The notes: generated from the letters alone by a model not told the origin. DNA of 33,274 nt from Bacilli bacterium (GCA_024408105.1 JAKSVG010000009.1:1-33274); one strand, 5' to 3'. Positions 21,863 to 30,184 are shown, numbered from the stretch's first letter. Program-made: numbers and translations.

Positions 21863-21880
21863 ATTACTCCTTCAAGTAAT
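21863..21880 (-). promoter_or_regulatory. RBS-sequestering hairpin linked to the riboswitch
   Basis: Minus strand: ATTACT, loop TGAAGG, AGTAAT. The loop and 3' arm contain the AAGGAG Shine-Dalgarno (21867-21872). Its 5' arm shares two bases with the 3' strand of riboswitch helix P1, so the two structures compete. Confidence 0.5.
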
Positions 21881-21956
21881 CGTCTCGCGCATTTACTAAT
21901 GGTTAGGTTCCGGGTGTTATGCCGTGATGACGGTTCCTAACTGAGCTACTCCCGAT
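21879..21956 (-). ncRNA. Compact yybP-ykoY (Mn2+) riboswitch
   Basis: Minus strand, 78 nt. P1 is ATCG/CGAT (21953-21956 with 21879-21882). The 5' strand continues with the hallmark GGAGTAGC and the 3' side has GCGCGAGA, together forming the L1 metal-site loop. P3 is GTTAGG/CCTAAC (21936-21941 with 21902-21907), enclosing the conserved CCGTCATCACGG...CCCGG L3 loop. A small hairpin CATT/AATG (21890-21901) closes the junction. The order matches the Lactococcus yoaB element without one of its side hairpins. It starts about 3 nt after the predicted transcription start and ends 7 nt before the Shine-Dalgarno. The D-arm-like AGCTCAGTT text makes it look like a tRNA at first glance. Confidence 0.8.
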
Positions 21957-21965
21957 ATGGCTTAT

Positions 21966-21993
21966 ATTATAACCAATAATACTAATAAAACAA
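21966..21993 (-). promoter_or_regulatory. Promoter of the riboswitch-ATPase transcript
   Basis: Minus strand: TTGTTT (21988-21993), 16-bp spacer, perfect TATAAT (21966-21971). Start expected near 21959. Confidence 0.75.
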
Positions 21994-22022
21994 TTGTTAT
22001 ACAATTAAATTGCATCTATAAT
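21994..22022 (+). promoter_or_regulatory. Promoter of the acyl-AMP ligase gene
   Basis: TTGTTA (21994-21999), 17-bp spacer, perfect TATAAT (22017-22022), then 7 nt to the ATG at 22030, so likely leaderless. Its -35 abuts the -35 of the divergent ATPase promoter. Confidence 0.75.
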
Positions 22023-22029
22023 TTTGTCT

Positions 22030-24000
22030 ATGGAAAAAGTGAAGCACAAAACATCTCGTTGTGATATGTCGGTATTTTATGAGATTGCCGATAGACTAAT
22101 GACAACAGAAAAAACATTTAAAGATATTTTTGAACTTCATGCAAGAGATGATATCAGAAATAAAAACGGAAAGATTTTTATATACGAAGAATCTGGTAAA
22201 ACAATATCAATAAAATATAAAGAATACTATTCTTTAGTTATGAAATATTCCCAAGCCTTATCTAAGTCTCTTATAGACATAGAAAAGGGCAGTTTTGTTG
22301 CATTCAAAATCACAAATTCAGTCAAATTTCCACTTGGTTTTTGGGGTTTAATATCAGCAGGTTATAAACCATTATTAATCAATCCAATTTTAAGTAAAGA
22401 AGACACAATAAAATTGATTCATGAATCCGATGCAAAAGCAATTATTTCTGAAAATGATGAAAGTTATGATATTAAAAACGTCAACATTTTGACTATCGAG
22501 CTAAAAGAAGAAAATAAAAATCCTTGTTGGGAAAATGAAATGGCGTTTTGCACAAGTGGGACAACTGGAGACTCAAGAATTTTTGGATATTCCGGAAAAG
22601 AAATGTCCTACCAAATATATTCTGCTTATACAATGCCTGATGTAACTGCGGACATAATGTATGTTGGCAATGTTAGGCTTTTAGCTGTAATTCCTTTTTC
22701 ACATATATTTGGTTTCGTCGCAATTTTCCTTTGGTATACATTTTTTGGAGCAACAATCGTTTTTCCTAATTCAAGTTCGCCGAATGATCTTCAACAAGCA
22801 TGCATAAAATATAAATGTACACATTTATATGCGGTGCCGTTATTTTTTGAAACTTTAGTATCAAAATTTAAACATACGGTTGCTCTAGAAAAAGAGTCGA
22901 AACAAAAACTCGTAGATAAAGTAATAAGATACAAGAATAAATATATCGCTAAAGCAGAGGCTGGCTTAGCAAACAAGAAATTTGTTTTAAAAGCAATCCA
23001 AAAGAAAGTTCTTGGCCCACAGATTGTTTACTGTATTGCAGGTGGTAGCGCACTAGGGAAAGAAACATTAGAAATCATGAACGGAATCGGATATAACTTG
23101 TATAACGGTTATGGCATGACAGAAATAGGTGTAACTTCAGTTGAGCTTTCGCCAAATGTTTCACAAAGAAATAAAGCATCAGTAGGAAAACCATTATATG
23201 GGGTGACATATAAAATAGAAAATAACGAATTATTAGTAAAATCAAACTATATACATTCTTTTAGAATGATAAATGGTAAAAAAGAAATCCCAGATATTGA
23301 TCAAGATAGTTATTTCCATACTGGGGATATAGGTGAAATTAAAGATGGCTACTTATATATAAAAGGAAAAGTTAAAGATGTTATCATTGGTTCAAACGGA
23401 GAAAATATATATCCTGATGAAATTGAAGTAAAATTTAGGAAACTTCAAAACGTGTTAAATCTTTCCTTAGTGGGAGTGCCAACTGAAAAAGGTGAAATAT
23501 TAACTTTGTTTTTAAACGTTGATCAAACAATTGATAAAGGCAAAATAAAAGACTTGGAAAATTCGATTAAAGAAATAAATGAGACATTGCCTCAGCCAAT
23601 GCAAATAAGAGATATCTATATTTCAAGAAACCCTCTTCCAATGAATGCATCTTTAAAAATTAAAAAATATGCATTGATAGATGATTTCAAAAATAATAAA
23701 AGTAATTATTTAAAACTTTCAAGCGGAGAGATAGTATCGTTTGAAGGATATGATAAAAAATTAGTTGAAGAAACCGTTTCAAAATTAATTAAAATCATTG
23801 CAAATGTCCTTTATATTGATAAAAAAAATATCGCTCCAAATAATCATTTTGTAATTGATTTAGGTGGCGATTCATTCTCTTATATGTCATTAATTGCTGA
23901 TATCGAAACTAACTTCAATATAGAAATTAAGACTGATTTAATCGGTAAGCTAAATAGTGCGAACGAATTCGCACTATATATACTTCAGAATAAGAAATAA
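22030..24000 (+). CDS. Acyl-AMP ligase with C-terminal acyl-carrier domain
   Basis: About 656 residues. The adenylation domain (about 1-540) carries TSGTTGDSR (A3), NGYGMTE (A5), YFHTGDIGEIKDGYLYIKGKVKDVIIGSNGENIYPDEIE (A7-A8) and NASLKIKKY with the A10 lysine. A helical insert near 280-320 recalls long-chain fatty-acyl ligases. Residues about 575-656 form a phosphopantetheine carrier domain, DLGGDSFSYM with the attachment Ser615. The protein can therefore activate an acid and load it onto its own carrier. No condensation, thioesterase or acyltransferase gene is nearby, so the acceptor is unknown. The frame reaches a TTG at 22024, but ATG 22030 is preferred. It ends one base before the convergent Nudix stop. 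Confidence 0.88.
   Translation: MEKVKHKTSRCDMSVFYEIADRLMTTEKTFKDIFELHARDDIRNKNGKIFIYEESGKTISIKYKEYYSLVMKYSQALSKSLIDIEKGSFVAFKITNSVKFPLGFWGLISAGYKPLLINPILSKEDTIKLIHESDAKAIISENDESYDIKNVNILTIELKEENKNPCWENEMAFCTSGTTGDSRIFGYSGKEMSYQIYSAYTMPDVTADIMYVGNVRLLAVIPFSHIFGFVAIFLWYTFFGATIVFPNSSSPNDLQQACIKYKCTHLYAVPLFFETLVSKFKHTVALEKESKQKLVDKVIRYKNKYIAKAEAGLANKKFVLKAIQKKVLGPQIVYCIAGGSALGKETLEIMNGIGYNLYNGYGMTEIGVTSVELSPNVSQRNKASVGKPLYGVTYKIENNELLVKSNYIHSFRMINGKKEIPDIDQDSYFHTGDIGEIKDGYLYIKGKVKDVIIGSNGENIYPDEIEVKFRKLQNVLNLSLVGVPTEKGEILTLFLNVDQTIDKGKIKDLENSIKEINETLPQPMQIRDIYISRNPLPMNASLKIKKYALIDDFKNNKSNYLKLSSGEIVSFEGYDKKLVEETVSKLIKIIANVLYIDKKNIAPNNHFVIDLGGDSFSYMSLIADIETNFNIEIKTDLIGKLNSANEFALYILQNKK
23954..23977. 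repeat. Perfect 10-bp hairpin inside the 3' end of the ligase gene
   Basis: ATAGTGCGAA, loop CGAA, TTCGCACTAT. No T-run follows on either strand. It lies 21 bp before the stop codon, where two convergent genes meet without a spacer, so it may stand in for a terminator or protect the 3' end. Confidence 0.5.
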
Positions 24001-24399
24001 TTATTTTAAATATATTCTTTTAATTTTCTCAAGTGTCGGAGCATCAGCTTTTGAGAAATCTAATTTATCAAGATCGTTTTTATCTGACCAGGCCATATTA
24101 AGATGTTCGGTCAATGTTGGCGTACCACCAACTAATTCACAACGATAAGTATCAATGTGAAGAATTTGAGTTTCGTATTCATCAATTATTTTTGTAATTA
24201 ATTCATGAACTTTAACATCAATTTTTAATTCCTCTTTCAATTCACGAGCAAGAGCTTGTTCAGGTGTTTCTCCAACCTCGAGTTTTCCTCCAGGAAATTC
24301 CCATTTAAAACGAGTTTCTCCTCTATCTCCTCTTTGAGCAGCAAAAACTTTATTATCTTTTATTATTGCACCAGCAACTACAAATACTTCTCTTTTCAT
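24001..24399 (-). CDS. MutT/Nudix hydrolase
   Basis: 132 residues, hydrolyses nucleoside di/triphosphate-like substrates. The Nudix box is GGKLEVGETPEQALARELKEEL (about 36-57), fitting Gx5Ex7REUxEExGU. FKWEFPGG just before it and the GAIIKDNKVFAAQRG start fit 8-oxo-dGTP/CTP pyrophosphohydrolases of the MutT/NudG type. The frame stays open to 24537, but the ATG at 24399 matches the family and avoids an overlap with the divergent phosphatase gene. It is convergent with the ligase gene with no spacer. Confidence 0.88.
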   Translation of the reverse strand: MKREVFVVAGAIIKDNKVFAAQRGDRGETRFKWEFPGGKLEVGETPEQALARELKEELKIDVKVHELITKIIDEYETQILHIDTYRCELVGGTPTLTEHLNMAWSDKNDLDKLDFSKADAPTLEKIKRIYLK

Positions 24400-24419
24400 A
24401 ACAAATACCTGTATTATTA

Positions 24420-24425
24420 TATAAT
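24420..24425 (+). promoter_or_regulatory. -10 box of the low-molecular-weight phosphatase gene
   Basis: Perfect TATAAT, 11 nt before the ATG at 24437. No clear -35. The leader would be about 5 nt. Confidence 0.45.
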
Positions 24426-24436
24426 AGATTTTTGAT

Positions 24437-24895
24437 ATGAAAACGATTATATTCATTTGCCACGGAAATATTTGTAGAAGCATTGCCGCAGAATGCATTG
24501 CAAATAAAATATTGATTGATAAAGGAATAACTAACATTAGAGTGTTTTCTCGAGCTGTTAGTCTAGAAGAAATTGGAAATGATATCTACCCTCCAATGAA
24601 AAGAGAGCTTCTTCGTCAACAAATACCACTTAAAAAACATTTTGCCGAGCAAATATCAAAGCACGATTATGATGAAGCAGATTTTATTTTTTATATGGAT
24701 GAATCCAATAAAATAAGACTGTCACATTTAATTAATGATTATAAGAATATTGTTAAACCAATAACTTTATATAATAAAGAAATTTCTTACATAGAAGATC
24801 CTTGGTATACAGATAGGTTCGAGCTTGTTGTTAAGCAATTAAAAATTTGCGTCAAAAATATAATAGAAAATATTTACGAAACTGAATCAAATTGA
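24437..24895 (+). CDS. Low-molecular-weight protein-tyrosine-phosphatase family protein
   Basis: 152 residues. The P-loop CHGNICRS has nucleophile Cys8 and Arg14 (Cx5R-S) at the N-terminus, and the general acid Asp is in EDPWYTDRF near 119. That is the LMW-PTP layout; the fold is shared with arsenate reductases, but the DPW/F motif favours a phosphatase. Possible substrates are phosphotyrosine or phosphoarginine proteins. The 3' end overlaps the convergent ABC transporter gene by 22 bp. Confidence 0.9.
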   Translation: MKTIIFICHGNICRSIAAECIANKILIDKGITNIRVFSRAVSLEEIGNDIYPPMKRELLRQQIPLKKHFAEQISKHDYDEADFIFYMDESNKIRLSHLINDYKNIVKPITLYNKEISYIEDPWYTDRFELVVKQLKICVKNIIENIYETESN

Positions 24896-26613
24896 GAAGA
24901 ATATAACTCATAATAAAATCCATGTTTATTCATCAAATCTTTATGGTTACCTTTTTCAACAATTTTTCCATTTTTAATAACAAGAATAACGTCAGCAGAA
25001 ACAATGGTTGAGAGTCTATGAGCAATAACGATAGATGTTTTATTTTCCATAATCTTATCAAACGCATCATTAATCATTTTTTCACTTCGTGTATCAATGT
25101 TACTTGTAGCCTCATCTAAAACAACTATATTAGGCTCAGCAAGCATTAATCTAGCAATTGAAATTAGTTGTTTTTCTCCTTCACTAAGTCCGTTTTTACT
25201 TGAAACAATAGTGTCATAACCAAACGGTAATAAATTTATAAATTTATCAATGTTAGCTTTTTTGCAAACATCAATTATTTCTTCATTTGTTGCATCCTGC
25301 TTGGCATATCGAATATTGTCAAATATTGTCCCTTTGAAAACCCAAGGCTCTTGAAGTACAAATCCAATATTATTTCTAATAGTTTTCTTAGATAATTCTC
25401 GATATGAGATTCCATCATATTTCAAATCACCACCATCAATATCAAAATATCTTAAAACTAAATTAATAAGTGTCGACTTACCAGCTCCTGTAGGACCAAC
25501 TATAGCAATTTTTCTACCGTGAGTTATATCAAGGGAAAATTCTTCAATTAAAGACTGTTTTTTATTGTATGAAAAATTAATATGTTCAAACGATATATCA
25601 TGTATTGAAGTAACTTCCTTAATTCCTTCATCTTTGTCATCTGGTTGATTTAAGAAAGCACAAATCCTTTCAAATGATGTTCGAGCATTTTCAAGTTCAA
25701 TAGCAGCAGAACTAATTTCGTTAAATGGTTTTGTGTATTGATTAATATAAACAAGAAATGATGCAAGTCCTCCAATAGAAATCATTGCGTTTAAATTATT
25801 AAAAATATCGCTTTTTATTGAAATAATAACAATTCCAATTACGCCGATTAATGCATAAATAATATTATTAACTAATCTAGTTGATGGGTTAACCCAAGAT
25901 GCAGAAAATAGCGCTAAATTGCCGTGTTTTCTTAAAATATTATTAGATTTTTTGTATTTTTCAATAAATTGCAATTCGTAATTATTTGACTGAATAAGAT
26001 CAAGATTTTCAATACATTCTTTAGATAAAGCATTTATGTTACTTTGAAGTTCAAATTGCTTAACAAAATATTTATGGTTTCTATTAGAAATAAATCTAGC
26101 AACAAATATACTTAATGGACTTAATAAAATTACACCTATAGCCAAAAGCCAATTTAATATAAACATCAAGATAATAGTAACAATAATAGTTAATCCGCCT
26201 TCAATAAAGTATTTAAACAAAGAAATTAGGCCATTGGTAATATTTTCTATATCCACAATTTCGAATTGAAGAATACTTCCACTTGAATGATTAGAAAAAT
26301 ATGAGTAAGGAATAGAATTAATTTTGTTAAAAACATCGATACGCATTTTATAAACAATATTGTGAGTAAATTTATTAACTAATCTTTCAAATAAATAACC
26401 GCTAATAATTCCAACTGCAGCCAAAATAATACAAGTAATGACATATGTTAAAAATGCATGATAATTATTTGCTAAAGCCTCATCAAGAGCCTTACCAATT
26501 AAATATGGTTGAGACATTGATGCACCAACAAAGAAAAGAACCAAAATGAGTGTGAACACAATTTTCTTGGTTTCACCTTTTATATATCTTTTAATCCGTC
26601 CTAAATTTTTCAT
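24874..26613 (-). CDS. ABC exporter half-transporter, catalytic-site subunit
   Basis: 579 residues: six membrane helices (about 18-300) then an ATPase domain. Walker A is GPTGAGKST, Walker B ends VVLDEATSNID with the catalytic Glu, and the switch is IAHRLS with His. The signature is the unusual LSEGEKQ. With its partner (26610-28430) it fits a heterodimeric exporter: its complete Walker/Glu/His set pairs with the partner's canonical signature in the active site, while its own odd signature belongs to the degenerate site. The ATGA overlap with the partner supports equal synthesis. Substrate unknown (drugs, peptides or lipids). Confidence 0.9.
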   Translation of the reverse strand: MKNLGRIKRYIKGETKKIVFTLILVLFFVGASMSQPYLIGKALDEALANNYHAFLTYVITCIILAAVGIISGYLFERLVNKFTHNIVYKMRIDVFNKINSIPYSYFSNHSSGSILQFEIVDIENITNGLISLFKYFIEGGLTIIVTIILMFILNWLLAIGVILLSPLSIFVARFISNRNHKYFVKQFELQSNINALSKECIENLDLIQSNNYELQFIEKYKKSNNILRKHGNLALFSASWVNPSTRLVNNIIYALIGVIGIVIISIKSDIFNNLNAMISIGGLASFLVYINQYTKPFNEISSAAIELENARTSFERICAFLNQPDDKDEGIKEVTSIHDISFEHINFSYNKKQSLIEEFSLDITHGRKIAIVGPTGAGKSTLINLVLRYFDIDGGDLKYDGISYRELSKKTIRNNIGFVLQEPWVFKGTIFDNIRYAKQDATNEEIIDVCKKANIDKFINLLPFGYDTIVSSKNGLSEGEKQLISIARLMLAEPNIVVLDEATSNIDTRSEKMINDAFDKIMENKTSIVIAHRLSTIVSADVILVIKNGKIVEKGNHKDLMNKHGFYYELYSSQFDSVS

Positions 26614-28430
26614 TTTAAAGAACCTCTTTTTTGTGAGATATATAAGTCTTTATATATTTGACAGTTTTTTAATAAATCATCATGTTTCCCTTGAGCAATG
26701 ATTTCTCCACCGTCAATAACTAATATTTTGTCGCAATTTAAAATTGAACCTACTCTTTGAGAAATAAATATTTTTGATGCATTTGGATAAATATTTGTAA
26801 TATTTTGGCGAATCTTTTTATCGGTAATAAAGTCCAATGCTGAAAAGCAATCATCAAAGATATAAAGATCACATTGTTTAGCTAAGGCTCGAGCAATATT
26901 TAATCTTTGTCTTTGACCACCTGAAAAATTTAAACCATTTTCTTCGATAATATGATTTATCCCATCTTTATATTTACTAACAAATTCATAAGCTTCACTT
27001 ATTTTTAATGACTCAATAATTTCTTTATCAGTTAATTTTTGATTTGACATTAAAATATTGTCTTTTATCGAACCTTGTAAAAACGAAGCTTTTTGAGAAA
27101 CATATGATATTTTGCTTCGCAAAACCTTTGCATCAATATCGTTAACATCGACTCCAAAAATCGAAACCTTACCTTCACTTGGTCTAACATATCTTTCAGT
27201 AAGAGAGACTATTGATGATTTCCCGCTACCTGTCGCACCTATAATTCCAAGGCTTTCACCTTTATTTAGTGAAAATGACATATGTTTTAAAACGTTGTTT
27301 CCTCCATCAACATATCTTAAAGAGACATCTTCAAAAGATAAAACAACATTGTAATCTTTTGGCAATACATTATTATCTTTAGATGTTTCTAGCAAAAGAA
27401 CATCATTAATTCTTTTTTCAGAAACTCTTGATTTTACTAAAACAAGAAATGTGCTTGCGAATTGGGTTAAGGTAAATGAAATTTGCGCTAGAAAAGATAT
27501 TTCAGCAATGACAGTTGTTGCAATAGCAACACCTTCATTACTACCAATTGATAAAATTGAATTACCAGCAAATAAGCAAATAGCAATGATAGCAATTGAT
27601 GTAATCGCGAATGTTAATGGGTTTATCAATGAATTAACATTACCAACATGAATTGCTGATTTTTTGTATTTATCGTTATACTTTCTAAAAGAATTTTCTT
27701 CATAATTTTGTTTATTAAAGCCGCGAATAATTTTTTCACCTTCAATTACATCACTTGTTTTTTCTGATATGTCATCAAGATTTGCTTGGATACCAATATA
27801 TTTAAAAGATGAATATCTCATTATTATTAATGTAATAAACATTACAATAGGAACAATCGCAACAAAAATAAATCCAATTCTATAATCAAGAAGGAACGAA
27901 ACAATTAATGAGCCAATCAATATTGTAGGCATTCGAACAATAAGTCTAATAAATAGAAGCGTTCCTTGTTGAACAATGTATGTGTCATTATTAACAATAT
28001 TTTGGAGTTTACCTTTATTTATTTTATTCGTTTCTTTCTTAGAAAGTGTGAGTATTTTATTAATGAGTGATTCACGTATTTCTGTTCCTACTTTCATAGC
28101 AGTAATAGACGCAATATATTGGGTAATCATTGTGATAAGAAACCCAACTATTCCCATTGTGAGTATGATACTAAAAGCTATCAATGCATCGCTTAACATT
28201 CTATTGTCAGTTATCCAACAGCCAAAACTTCTTATGAATAAACCTAAATTTTTAGATATAACATTGCTTTCAGGCATCAAATTGACATCACCAAATTTAG
28301 TTAAATCTATAACAGCCTTCATAAATAAAGGAATAAGTAAATCAAAAACAGCTTCAATAATCTTTAAAATTGGTCCAAAGATATATGCAGCAATATTGTG
28401 TTTATATGAATCACTTACGCGTTTAATCAT
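26610..28430 (-). CDS. ABC exporter half-transporter, degenerate-site subunit
   Basis: About 606 residues: six membrane helices, then an ATPase domain with Walker A GATGSGKSS and canonical signature FSGGQRQ. Walker B is IFDDCFSALD, with Asp in place of the catalytic Glu, and the switch motif is ISQRVGS with Gln in place of His. Both changes mark a non-hydrolytic site, as in TM287/288- or BmrCD-like heterodimers. The frame reaches a TTG at 28448, but ATG 28430 is preferred and lies 6 nt after a TATAAT box with no Shine-Dalgarno. First gene of the exporter pair. Confidence 0.9.
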   Translation of the reverse strand: MIKRVSDSYKHNIAAYIFGPILKIIEAVFDLLIPLFMKAVIDLTKFGDVNLMPESNVISKNLGLFIRSFGCWITDNRMLSDALIAFSIILTMGIVGFLITMITQYIASITAMKVGTEIRESLINKILTLSKKETNKINKGKLQNIVNNDTYIVQQGTLLFIRLIVRMPTILIGSLIVSFLLDYRIGFIFVAIVPIVMFITLIIMRYSSFKYIGIQANLDDISEKTSDVIEGEKIIRGFNKQNYEENSFRKYNDKYKKSAIHVGNVNSLINPLTFAITSIAIIAICLFAGNSILSIGSNEGVAIATTVIAEISFLAQISFTLTQFASTFLVLVKSRVSEKRINDVLLLETSKDNNVLPKDYNVVLSFEDVSLRYVDGGNNVLKHMSFSLNKGESLGIIGATGSGKSSIVSLTERYVRPSEGKVSIFGVDVNDIDAKVLRSKISYVSQKASFLQGSIKDNILMSNQKLTDKEIIESLKISEAYEFVSKYKDGINHIIEENGLNFSGGQRQRLNIARALAKQCDLYIFDDCFSALDFITDKKIRQNITNIYPNASKIFISQRVGSILNCDKILVIDGGEIIAQGKHDDLLKNCQIYKDLYISQKRGSLK

Positions 28431-28436
28431 ACGGTG

Positions 28437-28442
28437 ATTATA
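28437..28442 (-). promoter_or_regulatory. -10 box of the ABC exporter operon
   Basis: TATAAT on the minus strand, 6 nt before the ATG at 28430. No convincing -35. Suggests a leaderless mRNA. Confidence 0.45.
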
Positions 28443-28470
28443 ATGCAATATATAATTTAAAATTGCAAAT

Positions 28471-28492
28471 AAAAAGCCTCATTAATGAGGCT
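28471..28492 (-). terminator. Terminator of the four-gene envelope operon
   Basis: Minus strand: AGCCTCAT, TA, ATGAGGCT, T-run. A second smaller hairpin (AACTATT/AATAGTT, 28499-28515) overlaps the stop codon of the lipoprotein gene. Confidence 0.9.
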
Positions 28493-28513
28493 AATAATAA
28501 CTATTTGTAATAG

Positions 28514-29065
28514 TTAAAAATTAAGAGTTAAATTAACACTGCTTTTAGAGATTTCATCAGAGCTTTCTGAAATAATAAATGTCGCAGTACCATCGATTTT
28601 CTTAGCACTTTTATCTATTTTTTTAAATTCAATCACTAGGCTAGCAGTATACCAATTCTTTGTTGCCCAATGATCTTTTTTATAACTATCGGCTTTGCAA
28701 TAGCTATCAGTGAATGATCCATCTTCTTTTAAACCACCGATTACATGATCAGTAGGAGATGTTTCCCATCTCCATGAATAAAAGTTTAGTGGGTCTGTAT
28801 AATGGCTTGCAATGATAATGCCACCATAATTCTTCTTCATTACGGAATAAAACCCAGCATCATCATTAAAAGAATTAAATTCGAAATCAGTAATTGTTTC
28901 TCTAGAACTTGCTATATCACTATAAAATTGAGAAGTTTCTGATGTTCCTTTTGATGTAACTAACGATTCAAATGTAAATGTATCGCCTTCTTTAAAACTG
29001 CTTCCACATGATGCTAATAAACTGATACAACTTAAACCTAATAATAAACTTGCAATTTTTTTCAT
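28514..29065 (-). CDS. Lipoprotein of unknown function
   Basis: 183 residues. A signal peptide with lipobox LLASC gives a lipidated Cys20. The mature part is rich in Ser/Asp/Lys and has a W-x-W pair and several aromatic residues (FYSWRWETSPTDHV); the end reads as beta-strands. No family is recognised. GGAGAATTAAT precedes the ATG. Last gene of the envelope operon. Confidence 0.8.
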   Translation of the reverse strand: MKKIASLLLGLSCISLLASCGSSFKEGDTFTFESLVTSKGTSETSQFYSDIASSRETITDFEFNSFNDDAGFYSVMKKNYGGIIIASHYTDPLNFYSWRWETSPTDHVIGGLKEDGSFTDSYCKADSYKKDHWATKNWYTASLVIEFKKIDKSAKKIDGTATFIISESSDEISKSSVNLTLNF

Positions 29066-29104
29066 ATTAATTCTCCATCGCGCAATTAGATTATTGCAAA
29101 ATTT

Positions 29105-30184
29105 TTAAATATTAACAATTTGTTTTTTCTTGTTCCTTCTTGAAAATAAATAGGAAATAAAATATATGACAGCAATCAGGGTTGATTTTATAGCATCAAA
29201 CAATATCTTAAAATCAAACCTTCCCTGTTGAATAAAAGTAAATATTAATAAAACATATATTAGCAATGAGTAAGCGAAAAAGATATAAGCAAGAAATGGA
29301 ACTAATTTTTGCATTGGACCATGTCCTCTAAACATTGAGACAATTCCAATGCCGCCAAGAACAAACAAAATTGCAGCAATATAAGCAACAATAAAGATAA
29401 CTGGAGACATTTGAATACCACCAGTAACGCATTTATATAAATCGAACGATGTGTTAACTATATCCATAACGCCAGTTACAACACACGCAGCACCAGAAAT
29501 AACCATTAAAATTTTGCCAGTTGTTTCGCGCTTGCTTTCATTTATCCATTCTTTTACAAATTCTGCACGTGACAATTTTCTAATATCATTTCCATCTTTA
29601 TCTCTTAATGAGATAGAAAGCAATCTTTGGCCAATTTTCATCGTAATTTCTTCAAGATCGTTCGATGACAAAAATAAAATAGAAACTGCTTCCCAAAGAA
29701 ATGCCCAAGCGGTAATATCTATCATTTCATTAACAAGTCCACTACCATCAAGAGTGCCATTATTAACTAAAAATATTCTAACAAACAAGATGATTGCAGA
29801 TATAACAATCAATGAGGCAGAAACAAACCAGTTTTTATGTTTAACACGATAAATTGTATAATGAAACATTTCTAAAGCATCTTTTAGCGATGATAAAAGA
29901 GTGTCTGGATCATAACTTTCATAATCATCGATTTTTAATATCAAGTTCACCTTATAACCAGTTGGAAATGAATCCATTAGTTCTGACACTCTAGCTAACA
30001 CTTCTGTTTTAAATTTCGGGTATTTTAATGAACAAATATCTAATTCTAAAAAATCGCTAGCTTTTTCCGTTTGTAGAATCAAATCAACAATCTTATTTTC
30101 ACGATCAATATTAAAATAATGTGAAAGAATATCTAATTGTCTTTCAAGTTTTCTATCGTAAATAGTGTTTTTCTTATTTTTCAT
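29105..30184 (-). CDS. Polytopic membrane protein of unknown function
   Basis: About 359 residues. A soluble N-terminus of about 125 residues (KLERQLDILSHYF..., YKVNLILKIDDYESYDPDTLL) is followed by a helix pair (about 127-185). A cytosolic loop with ISLRDKDGNDIRKLSRAEFVKEWI comes next, then about five more helices and a basic tail. No family is recognised. An in-frame TTG at 30229 extends the frame, but ATG 30184 is preferred. It lies between the PAP2 phosphatase and the lipoprotein, so an envelope role is likely. Confidence 0.7.
   Translation of the reverse strand: MKNKKNTIYDRKLERQLDILSHYFNIDRENKIVDLILQTEKASDFLELDICSLKYPKFKTEVLARVSELMDSFPTGYKVNLILKIDDYESYDPDTLLSSLKDALEMFHYTIYRVKHKNWFVSASLIVISAIILFVRIFLVNNGTLDGSGLVNEMIDITAWAFLWEAVSILFLSSNDLEEITMKIGQRLLSISLRDKDGNDIRKLSRAEFVKEWINESKRETTGKILMVISGAACVVTGVMDIVNTSFDLYKCVTGGIQMSPVIFIVAYIAAILFVLGGIGIVSMFRGHGPMQKLVPFLAYIFFAYSLLIYVLLIFTFIQQGRFDFKILFDAIKSTLIAVIYFISYLFSRRNKKKQIVNI

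Noticed and set aside
21879-21956. tRNA gene or tRNA remnant (AGTAGCTCAGTTAGG on minus)
   Set aside because: There is no matching acceptor 3' strand, no T-arm and no proper anticodon arm. The whole segment fits yybP-ykoY with P1, L1, P3/L3 and a junction hairpin, and lies in the leader of a P2-type ATPase.
24400-24537. N-terminal extension of the Nudix protein
   Set aside because: It would overlap the divergent phosphatase gene and its promoter and matches nothing in the family. The ATG at 24399 fits the conserved start.
24874-24895. Sequencing error causing a convergent overlap
   Set aside because: Both proteins have plausible C-termini and the overlap is only 22 bp, which is common for convergent genes.
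27976-28437. 153-codon plus-strand frame opposite the ABC transporter
   Set aside because: It is antisense to a clear membrane-domain coding region, has hydrophobic mirror composition, and no promoter or ribosome site.
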